Shown here: in pieces, positions 47,829 through 58,507 of the stretch
Layout of the letters: each line of letters starts with the position of its first letter
Numbering within the stretch: position 1 is the first letter of the stretch
Assembly: GCA_905331475.1 (NCBI GenBank)
Contig: CAJNYU010000435.1
Coordinates: forward strand, 62,422-126,421
DNA: 64,000 bases
Reading direction: 5' to 3'
Origin: Rotaria socialis
Lineage: Eukaryota; Rotifera; Eurotatoria; Philodinida; Philodinidae
Notes under the pieces: model-generated
The model's database searches: none
Seen by the model: only the letters and a program-made list of their open reading frames with translations
What the model was told of the DNA's origin: nothing
Made by a program: the position numbers and the translations under genes

Positions 47829-48122
47829 CCAGGTCAATGATTCCGGAGAACGGGTACTGCGGAAACCGGCGAAAAAATGAGGGGAAAACCACCGTATCCT
47901 GTAGGGAAGCACTGGAAATTGCGGGAATCGGAAGCAGTATTCCGGTCGAAAAATTTCGGTTGTTTTTCAGTGATTTTCCAATCGGTTCCTGCCTGAAAGC
48001 ACAGAAAATCGTTGGGAATTCACAGGAAAATTTCTGAAAATTTCCGACCGGAATACTGCTTCCACGTTCCAGCGATTTCCGGTGTTTTCTTGCCGTTTCC
48101 CGCCGTACGAGTTCGACCTGGA
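47829..48122. mobile_element. GC-richer fold-back (inverted-repeat) element
   Basis: The two halves of a roughly 294-bp segment are inverted copies. The best match is GGAAGCAGTATTCCGGTCG at about 47930 against its complement ending near 48062. Similarity continues outward to CCAGGTCRA at both ends, and inward through ATTTTC. GC content is clearly above the flanks, pointing to a recent insertion. No coding capacity and no clear target duplication is seen. Confidence 0.65.
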
Positions 48123-48545
48123 AACGGATTAAACATTATTTGTCTCCGACTTGGCTGTATATACATTGTGTTCGATATCGCTGATGATCACGGAAACAAT
48201 GAATCAACGTCACACTCGACAAAAAGTTAGGTATAACAATGGACAACACTTGCATCTATATGTGGACAATATTGGAATATTGTGGTATTAGTTCATTGCT
48301 ACAAGCCAAACATTTATCATCTATCTTACATTCATTCCTTGCTTTCTGTTTATATTAATAGTCTACTACAAGACTAAACCTTGCGAGTGTGTTCAACTGA
48401 GCGACCTCTCTTGATTTTTCGTTTCGGTCATATTATCACAACTATCCCCCGATGAAATTGATTCGTTCTTAATGGAACTTCTTTGTTCAGTCCTATTCGA
48501 TTTTCGTTGGCATTCAAATATCAACCTTGTCAAATCGTCAATAGG
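48123..48545. other. spacer and 5' region of the coiled-coil gene
   Basis: Nothing distinct is seen here. The reading frame of the next gene stays open upstream to about 48483 but has no ATG there. Confidence 0.4.
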
Positions 48546-49074
48546 ATGAATACCATAATAGAAAAATTCAATAGTGAATGCACTACTTATTTAAATACCG
48601 AGTTAAATACTCGTCTACTTGCATTATCATTGACATCAATCGATAAAACAACATCAGAACATTATCTAAATGAATACAAGCAATGCTTAGATGAACAAAT
48701 GAATTTTGTCAATTATATTAATGAGCAAATGGAATCATTGAATCAATTGAAATCATGTGATACTGCTATTGATACGTTTCTTGAGCGTTTGAAAGCTATA
48801 CATGAATATGAATTGAAACAAAATGAAATTTTTGAACAAATTTTAAATGAATTAACAAAAATAGTAAAATGAAAATTTGTTTAGATATTTTCTAAGATGT
48901 TTAATTTTTGTTTTGTAGAATCCATCGAGTAAAGAAGAACGTCAACGACTTCTAGAACAAATCGATGAACTTATTGCTTGTAAAACAAAATTAACCAATG
49001 TGGACAGCAATGAAAAGTCAACAACAAATAAATTACAACCCAATTCAAGTGATACATTCAAAATTATTTTATAA
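48546..49074 (+). CDS. small coiled-coil protein, unknown family (157 residues)
   Basis: Two exons (48546-48863, 48919-49074), intron 55 bp, phase 0. Start chosen at ATG 48546, the first in the frame. Nearly all helical: IEKFNSECTTYLNTELNTRL, then EQMNFVNYINEQMESLNQL and AIHEYELKQNEIFEQILNEL, followed by KEERQRLLEQIDELIACKTK and a Ser/Asn-rich end. The heptad-like spacing indicates a coiled coil, as in subunits of multi-protein assemblies such as kinetochore, augmin or dynactin complexes, but no family can be named. Confidence 0.7.
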
Positions 49075-49391
49075 GTGCTCATTCATTGTAGAATATAAAT
49101 ACATAATGACTGAAGTTAGATCATAGTTTTTATTGAAATAATAATAAAAAAATAAATAAACAAGTACTTTCGTTTTCTATTTCCGTATATGACAAGAGAT
49201 AAATTTTATTACAATTAATTTCTTTACTCAAAGTATAATGGTAACACTCATATCAAAAAGGTCTATCGGCATAAAGATAAGTTGTTCAAACGAATACAAA
49301 TTTTTTTTTGTAGAATTCTAGTGTTTTACAAGGGATATGTGCAAGTGTTTTTCAATTAATATTAATTTTGTGAAAGTGCAGGTGGAAATAA

Positions 49392-49711
49392 ATATGTAAT
49401 AAATGAGTATAGCACTGCAACAAAGATCATATTTCAAATTTCTTTGATATTTTTTTTATTATTTTATTTCGAGCTTTCGACACTTTTCAATTGTCATCAT
49501 CAGGAAATAGTAACACAAAAAACAAATGTAACTATATATATATCAATACATAAAAAGGAATGTACATGTGGTTGTTTATACATCAAAAGATATCACACAT
49601 TTACAAATTGAAATACATTTATACATACATTTAAATTAATTAATAAAAAAATTTTCAAAGAGATTTGAAATATGATCTTTGTTGCAGCGTTATACTCATT
49701 TATTACATAAT
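49392..49711 (-). mobile_element. TIR element containing a hammerhead-ribozyme-like core
   Basis: The element has inverted termini of about 60 bp (TATGTAATAAATGAGTATA followed by a shared segment containing CTGCAACAAAGATCAT), with few differences between ends. The inside is AT-rich, about 320 bp overall, non-coding. On the minus strand, next to one terminus (about 49468-49503), it reads CTGATGA, T, GACA, a 9-nt loop, TGTC, GAAA. That is the hammerhead core order CUGAUGA - stem II - GAAA. Such cores are known in Penelope-like retroelements and in bdelloid Terminons, as well as in small retrozymes. A matching stem III and cleavage triplet could not be found within this copy, so activity would need a dimeric or trans arrangement. 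Confidence 0.55.
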
Positions 49712-52700
49712 TAATATTAAGTCTTATGTTGGGAAGATGAAGAGAACATGGATTTGGATTGAATCGTATTTACCTAAGATGCTTTTTAATCGGCTTTGTA
49801 ATAAAAAGTGCTGGTAGAATGTTTTCTTAGGAGATAAAATAATAAGTAAAATAATTATTTTTCATATTAACCGTTTGAGTGGTTTGAATAAAATAATCTT
49901 TAATTCCTTTAAATATCTCTGTAGAATTTCTGCTGCTTTGCACATCATCGATTAGTGTTTCAAATGTATACTTGATGTTCAAAAGTTTATTTTAGTTTCT
50001 ATTTCTTCTTTATGTAAAACCTACAGCCTTCTATAAAAAAAAAAGATTCACTATGTATAAAGCTGAGATTATAGAAGAACAGCATTAGTTTGTACACCAA
50101 TGACGTATTCAGATGCCCATCGGTCTACTAAGAATGAACAATTAGAATTTAATTAATAGGCCATGAATATTAGGATATGTGCTTAATTTATCTATTGATA
50201 GCTGTATTAATTGGCGTGCTTCTGCTTCCTGTCATTTTATTAATAAGAATTAATCTACAGAACAGTTCGAGCTTAAACTTGAGCTTCCTTCTTAATCTAT
50301 GATAGGATTGCAATTAAACTTCTATCAATAGGCTTCTAGCTGTTCAATTTTTGGAAGATTAAATTCAGTTAACTATACAAATTATTTGTTCACATGAAAA
50401 TAAAAATCTACATTCATCATGAGTAACTATTTTTTCACATTGGAAGACTCAATGAACGAGATTAATCATTTTATGAATCTAATGGAATATTGCGATGGCT
50501 TATCTTGGATTTTAGCTACACAAAAAAAAAACTAGACGGCATCATCTCTTATTTGTTTAGTTTTCTGCTAGTGTTTCTCCATGTAAAAAAACAATATGCG
50601 ATGCAATTTGGACCCATTTGCTGTATTTTCTGCGGATAAGTCAAGCGATTCTTTATTTCTCTGACTAGAATAGAGATCACAATAAGTTGATAGATATTAC
50701 CAAAGAAATCAATTGTTCGATTCAATGCATGACTTTCGATAAACCACTATAATTCATTCCACATTCATAAAAGAAAACTTCGATAAGAAGCCAAATGATA
50801 CTTCTTTTTTATTCATTTTTTCATGGATGAAAAAATCATGTCGTATGTTGTGATAACATTTTTTTTACATTTTTACTCTTCAATAATCAACAGGCAACAT
50901 TTTGTCCTTTCATTAGGGATGTGACCTACCTTCTAGATTTAGTATATCATCAACGACCTTTGGTTCATTATCTTATTACTAGGTAAAGTCATGTGAAAAA
51001 AACATGGAAGCTGTTTTTCAAAACAAAAAAAAGATTGTTCATGTATTGGTTCCCTGTGATTTATGATGCACACAGTCACGTTTAACATAAATAATTCATT
51101 TTTTTCTTTTCTCTTCAAGATGATGCTTGAATAATCACATGAAGTATGTTGAATCTTTCATAGAAATTGTCTATTTCAAGTGACAATTAACTTCGAAGAT
51201 TTGTATATCGTAGTTATTTCCACAGTAATATATTGACTAATTAGCCGATTGAATTAATCGTTTACTCACAGTAAAATAGCAAATCTTATTTAAAAGAAAA
51301 AAACTCTGATTCAATAACGATTCATTAGAATTATTCGATGGTCTTGAGTCCTGCCAATTTAATTGCATTTAATCTTTCTAAAAGTGCTATATTAAGTAAC
51401 TTACGACATTGTTTCTTGAATTAAGGTAAAATCATCCTGCAAAAAGCAAAACCTGGAAACACTTCGAAATAATAAATTCCTTGGCAAATATTCATCATCA
51501 ACGAATTGAACAGTAAAATTATGACAGTTGTCAACAATAATTGCTTGAAACGAAACAAAAAGTGATATACAGTTACAATTGTTTGTTTAATATCGTTTTT
51601 AATTTGCTCCTTGCTATTATGCTTTACGATTTCATTGTTGTGTATTTCGTCGTGTTATGATTTTAGACATTATTTTTCTCATATATGATGACTTTATCTC
51701 GTTCATACAGGTAGAAATGTTTGCATGAAAACACCCAATTCGAAAATCATGAGTCATGACTTTCGTTAGTTGATGATTTCAATTGATTCTTTTTGATAAT
51801 TTTCATAAGAAATCTGATGAGACTAAAATTTCATTCTTAAGTTTGCAAATCTAAAGGACTAAATAATGTTGAGTTAGCAGCACTACGGCATATATTCATG
51901 ATATCAGTACTAACTAACTCCAAGGCCTTGGCTATTTGCGCTAACTTTAGTGATAATAAAGAAGATATATAGAATTGCGTTTAATCTGCGAAATAACTTA
52001 AGAAATAGAGAAACGAAAACGTTTTGAGCGTATATTTCCGTTGAATATAATTTTTCATAGGAGAAAGAAATTGCGTGAATAAACGAAGTCTAGACGATGC
52101 TTGCAATTCAGCTCTTTTTTCTTATCCAGAATTATCCATATTTCTCCAATTTAGAATAAAAAAGAACATCTAATGTAGAAATACTATTGATTAATTACAA
52201 TAAATATTGATCTAACATTACTTATTGCATTTGCTGGTACGTGACTTTCTATATATCATTTCAACTACAATAAAAGTGACAGAACATAATAAAGAAATAA
52301 GATAGTCAATTATCTAACAACTATAACGAAGAATAATCCATATAAAGAAATACAATTTCATGGTAACAGAAGAATTGTTTGGTTTTTCTCGAGCAGTATA
52401 TTTTCTTGCTTAGGTAGATCAATCACTAATATTAGGAGTAAAATAAAATATGACGTAACATAATGACTATGAATTCCAGAAGAACTCTCATCCAATGCTT
52501 GAAAAACATAAGCCTCTTTGATTTTCATGCTGGGTATAAAACAGGCTTCAACGTTGCTCTGTTCAATCTCAACCTATCAACAGTCTATTATATTCTACGT
52601 GAGAATAGAAGAAAGACGGAAAAGAAAACTAAAACCTAAACAGAAGTGCTTGAGAGAGAGGGAGAGAGAGAGAGAGACATGTTAGTAGGGTCTCGTCGTT

Positions 52701-53219
52701 TATTATGAGAAATAGAAGAAGAAAAACATCTTTCCCATCTATGTGCCATCGTCATTCAACTAATAATCAATGACTCAATTTTTCTACATGACTGCAGCTG
52801 ATGACAGGAGATGGAAAGGATACTGAGCGTCAGGAGAGAAAGACGAAGCTCTCATCAAATATAGACTCAAAGAATAAAAAGAAAATGAGAAAATAAAGTA
52901 GTAGCAAAAGAGAACGCCTCACTATTGAAGAATACACATGAGAAAAGAGAAAGAGAGATGTTGATGAAAATGACTCCTTGAGCACAAAAACAGAAACGAG
53001 AACTCATATCTACAATCCTTTGTTTCGAAATAATAATAAGTTAACAAAGTTCAATATCATTTTTGTTATACAAAAACATTTCTATTAATAATATACTAAT
53101 CAAACAAGAATATAGACGGTAAATATTGTTGTTCGTTTATGCAAATAAAGCAAAAGGTAACAAACCTATTCTATTCATACTATTTTCTTATATAGACTTT
53201 ATTTTCTTGTTATAACAGG
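49712..53219. other. gene-poor stretch; GA microsatellite
   Basis: About 3.5 kb, AT-rich, stop-dense in all frames, with no gene recognised. A GA-rich microsatellite lies at 52651-52677. Its right edge should contain the promoter or trans-splice region of the Ly6 gene. Confidence 0.5.
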
Positions 53220-54168
53220 ATGCTACCAAAGATCGACTTTTGGGAATACTTAACTGCAATTATATTTTATTTTTTCCTTTTCATGAAACCGGTATCAAAT
53301 CAAGGCATAGCATGTTATAAATGTATGACAACTAACTTAGATAATGATACTTGTCGAGATCCATTTTCATCGTTAATGAATCCCGTTCATCTGAATTGCC
53401 AGGTAATTATTTTGACGTCCTTTTGACTAAATGCACAAAGAAATAAATATATGCTATTTCAAATCATGAAGCCGATAAAAGAAATTAAAATAGATGCATC
53501 TCTAGACGCTAGTAAAACAGTTTTTGCTTTTGTAGCTTGAAGAAATCTGTAGCGAATTGCCTCTTTAAGAGGAAACTTCCTTGGGGTTCAATCTTGTGGA
53601 AATTTTTTATTGTAGATATAGCTTATGTCGTAGAGCCTATCCTGACATTTTCGAATTTTTCTCTCGTTTGATTCGAGAGATATTTTGTGAATTATTTTTT
53701 AATAACGCGCCAGATGGAAAAGTCAAGATTTTAGCAGTATGTTTATAGTAGAAGAATTTTGTTTTCACTGAAATTATCGAGATATTATCTATTTTTTTGT
53801 ATCGAATTTCAATATTTGTCTAGGCTACGTCTATGGGGAAAAATGGAACGTTTTCAGCTCGATTCTGTGCTAAAATTAGTGGCCGTGTTACAAGTGTCGA
53901 CGGTGGTGCGAATGTTTCTTACTTACATAGCATTTTTTACTATCGTACATGTATTCTTGATAATATAATGGATTCAACTAGATCAATGGAAACATCAGGT
54001 AGTTTTCGGCTAAAAGGATTTCAAGGTATGCCTGGTTCTATACGCCTTCAAGGACATATTGCACTATGTACATTTGATGGATGCAATCGTTCAAGTGCAT
54101 TATATTCATCGCTATTAATTATTATTATTGAATTGTTGTTAACTATTATTTATGTTAGTTGTTTTTAG
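53220..54168 (+). CDS. Ly6/Quiver (Sleepless-like) GPI-anchored protein
   Basis: Two exons (53220-53402, 53824-54168), phase 0, 175 residues. The ATG comes one base after a 3' splice site (TATAACAG). The order is that of Quiver/Sleepless: a signal sequence (about 1-28, LTAIIFYFFLFMKPVSNQG), the opening motif ACYKCMTTNLDNDTCRDPF, then LNC, FCAKISGRV, YYRTC and the closing CTFDGCN. A hydrophobic C-terminus follows (SLLIIIIELLLTIIYVSCF) as in GPI-anchor signals. Ly6 three-finger folds of this type modulate ion channels and receptors at the cell surface; the ligand here is unknown. The 421-bp intron is long for this genome. Confidence 0.85.
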
Positions 54169-54924
54169 TAGTGACAAATGTCAATATTGATATTATAAAT
54201 AAAAATGAACTATTTCTGTAAAATTATCTTTTTTAACACTTCGCATAAAATAAATAGCGCTTTTCATTGAGATGATGGATATGAAATTTTCATCGTCTTC
54301 ATTTCGGTGAAGCATCTTTGTTTTCTTGTTCTAACTTACTTGTGAAGAATCAGTTGATTATGAACATAGATTAGACGACCACATAAAGCAACATCCAATC
54401 ATAGCTTCATGTCAATGTTTTTATTTATCGTGCATTATAATAGTAGTTTACACAGCATCATCCTCAAACTTTTCAATAGATCATGCTCAAGAGAAAGTTT
54501 CGAAAACAAAAGTTGATGTCACAGGTACATCATGTAACGTCAAAGTGATTCAAATGCAAATTGAAGTTCGTTAAACACTAAAATATGCTTTTTGATTTTC
54601 CAATTATTGTATTAGGTTTGTCGTCGATTTGCGTTTCAACGAGTCATAATAATATAAAATACATAACAATAGTATTGCAATTCTCTTTTAATCTATTGGA
54701 ATAAAACACATTTTAGATTCAGAATGGTAATGAAAGAAAAGCTCCAACAATATTGAAGGAGAGATAGAAAAACTCACGATTGTAATGAATAATCATTTTT
54801 TCTACTCACATTAAATTATACGTACTATCAATAGTTTATCATTTCTACTTCTTTGTATACATTTTTATAGTACGAGATGTTGTTTATTCGTTAGAATTTA
54901 CTATACATTGCAGATTTTTATCTC
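54169..54924. other. intergenic
   Basis: This holds the 3' UTR of the Ly6 gene (AATAAA near 54199) and plain AT-rich DNA. Confidence 0.45.
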
Positions 54925-55448
54925 TGACGAGGGAACGTCTCCAAATGGTATCAACCATTCGTGTTCATATTGTGCTCATAAGTAGGACCCAGTGAGACTA
55001 GAAAAAGTCTAAAAGATTTCGTGCCATTAGGCCTTCCTCTCAAAGTTATGACCGTTTTACTAAATTTTCGAAAGTTTCAATGAAAACGGATGCATCATTC
55101 TTAAGATATTGAATATTGAAGAGAAGTCAATTTTACGACATTTTTTTGAAAGATGGCCGTTTTCATCAATATCTCAGGAATGATGCATCCATTTTCACTG
55201 AAACTTTCGGAACTTTCTAACATCGATGAGACCTATTGTTAGGAAAAAGTTCAGTTCGAAATTACTTCATTCAGTTTTTCTATAAATTCCTTGTCCAAGG
55301 TCGAAATTCAGTAAAACGACCATAACTTTGAGAGAAAGGCCTAATGGCACGAAATCTATTAGACGTTTTCTAGCCTCACTGGGTCCTACTTATGAGCACA
55401 ATATGAACACGAATGGCTGGTATCACTTGGAGGCGTTTCCACGTGAGT
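54925..55448. mobile_element. inverted-repeat element with about 135-bp termini
   Basis: The ends are inverted copies over about 135 bp (left from about 54933, right to about 55440). They share CCATTCGTGTTCATATTGTG, CTCATAAGTAGGACCCAGTG and CTCAAAGTTATG, with roughly 88-90% identity by eye. A second, nested inverted repeat lies inside (ATGATGCATCCRTTTTCA on both sides of the centre). The whole 520 bp could fold into one long hairpin. It has no coding capacity. This is a MITE or fold-back transposon; the superfamily is not identifiable from the ends alone. Confidence 0.75.
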
Positions 55449-58362
55449 CTAAAAACAGCGAATTCGTTGATTCTTGTTTATGAAAATGAACCTCTAATGA
55501 AAAGATGTTAGCACAATCCATGTGGGATTAAAATATAATATACGATGCGGCTATTGTTGCAAAGCACACACAATTGTTTTATTCAATCTATTTTGGGACA
55601 TCTTCTTTTTGATCATTTTTTTTTGATCATTATTTTTATCGAACCTTTCAGAAATGTGATAAAAGAAAATAATGAGAGTTATAAGAAAAAGCACGCATCT
55701 CCAAATTTCATAATTAACATACTTAGTTTTCATAGATTCTGAACTCATTTTGTCTCTCAAAGAGCACTCAGTGGAATAATGAAAACGAGGCATCTATTTA
55801 AATAATAGTACGGACGCGCAACGGCGGCAATTTCATCAAGTAATTAATAGAGTAGAACTTTTTTTAATGTTTTCTCACGTCGATGTATACCTAGGCAAAC
55901 TTGGATAAATCATATGTTGTGTATTTCACATATAAATATTAGTTAAAAGTAACATTTGTTTTATATAATTAAGATTTGACTTGGAAAATTATCCAGTATA
56001 CTATTACAGCATAGATGTTTTTTTAACCTCTACAAGCGTCTATGGGCAATATGCTTTACTTCATATCGGAGATCACCACCGGACAGAACTTTTTGTCTTT
56101 CTCTACCACGAGATATGGTTGGTTAGGTATGCATCTGATCTTTCGCTTCTCTTACAGAAGTTCAGAAAATTGTTTCGCTAATTCACGAAATATAGATGGA
56201 GTCATTTGGGATTATTACACATTCATCAGCCGATCCGGTAGACTATGTCATTTCATTGATTCAATGCTAAAACAGTTTGTATCAAGATAGATTAACTGAA
56301 TTAACCATCACTATTGTGCTCAAACATGATACTGTAATTTGAAATAAATTATATTACTCGACACGAAATGTTCGAATAAATAAATAGTTTCATAGCTGAA
56401 CTTTAAAGTCAAAATTCTTTTAAATAAATTTGCATATATTCGACCACGTTTTTGTAGCTTCGATACGAACAATAATCATACGTTCAAGAGATAGCTTTGA
56501 TCAGAAGAATGCAGTTCCACATCATTCCTTCTTTGCATGGCACGTTAATTATTTGTAGCAGCAAATAATTGACGATCACATCATAATAATTGTTCTGTGT
56601 CGATTTTCGAGAACGTTTTCCTTTACTTATAGAAGATATTCAGAGTTGACGTATAATCGTGTGAAAAATGAGCATTACTAATTTTCAACATTATCACAGT
56701 TCTCTTCAAGTATTCAACGAGCTGACGAAGACTGAACTTTATATTTTTCAGATTGACCCATTGATTGTGACAAGGAAACTAAGTAAACCATTACTTACTG
56801 AAAAAATTAGGTAGAAACATGCACTTTTAGTAGCTGTTCGTGAGGAACCAATGAAAGGTTTATCACTCATTGTGATGAAGGTATATACGGCTGGTAGAGA
56901 CTGCGTTTATTCTATACAGATATTTCAACGATCTCTGAGAGATGTAGCTATGTAAAAATAAACTTTTTCACTATAAAATTGATGAAGCATGAAAACTGCA
57001 TTCAGGAATCTTGAGGATGTGGTTGAAGATACGAGTCAAATCCACACTATCAAGTACCGTTTGAACTATTAGATCAAATTTCAGAAAAACAAAGGCTTAA
57101 ATGTTTATCGGGAAAGAATGATTCCATCTGGCTGTGTTTTATCTGGTATCGCTATATGAAAGGAGTAAAGTTATCCGAATATCACAAATTCACATCTCAT
57201 TTTAAATAGATGTTCACAAAAACAACAATGCAACTGCTCTGTAATGAAAAGCAACAATTCGACGCCAATACTAGGTGCCAATCAAGTCCGAAAACTATCT
57301 CATCGATTACAAGTTAGAAATGTCAAAATTTGAACTGGACTTTTAAAAATATGCCATCTGTAAGAAGAATATAGAATATCAGCAGAATCAATCTGTTCTT
57401 TTTTTCTAGTCAAAATGTATATCAGCATCAGTAAATTGAATAAAAATAGTAGTGAAAAATCAAATGCTTATCACATATTTTCCTATAATAAAAGAAGAAA
57501 GTTCAGAACGAATTTTTTCATTATCTACCACTAAGGTATAAAGACAAAGTACTGAATTACAATCTACCTCAATTTTTCATTGACAGTCTCGTAATCTCTG
57601 ATACTGTGTTTTTGAAGGATAAAAAAGAATCCATCAGTCAATCCAATGATGAAAACTTACTATAAATATATTACTTCTGGATAAAATGTTGTTTTTTTCA
57701 ATCTCTTGCCAGCAAGGCTCACCGCGTAAATTTGGATATTTTTGCATTGGTCCGCATGTAAGAGAGAGAATAAAAAGTTTACAAAAGATTGTCGTTTGTT
57801 TTTTAGAACGACTCACACGTAAGTGAGTATATCCTCCATAGTCTAATATGCAGATTGAAATTGTGATAGCGAATTCTAGTAGATGCTGCTTTTCTGTTAC
57901 TATCCAAATTTATTCATAGTTGGCATCTACGTTTCGTTTTCTCCTTTTCATTTCTTTCGTCATTTTTATTCTGTGAACATAATCTTTTCTTTTTATGTGA
58001 ACGTGTATATTTCGTGTCAGTATGAATAAGACAAGTATATTTCATTGTTAATATATTGACCAGTCAGTATGAGTCAAAGAGTAATGTTGTGGAAGTGTTA
58101 GGAACATTTCCAATGCTTGTTTGCCCTTCAAAAGCAAACATTTTATTCTCACACCATGAGCTGTACATAATTTCTGCTGTTTGTTTCAGGCTTTATAAGC
58201 CGGAAAAAATAACAAAAATCCATTGTGTAGCATCTTTGAAACCATTCTCGTTATACAACTGAATGCTATTTTCAAGTAAAATGGCAGACGTTTTACATCA
58301 TACAAGAACTAGTATTGGTGATTCTAGAATTTTTTAAGGAAATCTCGAAACAGTTATTCGTG

Positions 58363-58386
58363 TCTCTCTCTCTCTCTCTCTCTCTT
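58363..58386 (+). repeat. (TC)n microsatellite
   Basis: About eleven TC units. Confidence 0.85.
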
Positions 58387-58480
58387 TCTACATCTATCAA
58401 GACTGAAAACAGTACTCTCGTTTCTTGCTCTTTTCTATTATTCTTTAGCTTGACTCATATTGAGAGAATCTAGGTGAGCA

Positions 58481-58507
58481 CTTCCCCTCCCCGCCCCCTC
58501 CCTCTCT
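58481..58507 (-). other. potential G-quadruplex / i-motif tract
   Basis: The plus strand has C-tracts of 4, 4, 5 and 3 separated by single bases (CCCCTCCCCGCCCCCTCCC). The minus strand therefore has four G-tracts with 1-nt loops, the strongest type of quadruplex motif, in about 30% GC surroundings. Confidence 0.7.

Noticed and set aside
56668-56955. Possible three-exon mini-gene (115, 50 and 36 nt) with GT-AG junctions in phase
   Set aside because: The frame closes, but the peptide has no recognisable features, one intron would be only 39 bp, and such combinations arise by chance in AT-rich DNA.
57634-57816. Minus-strand frame with a GPMQKYPNLRGEP stretch
   Set aside because: Short, single, without a Gly-X-Y continuation or neighbouring exons.
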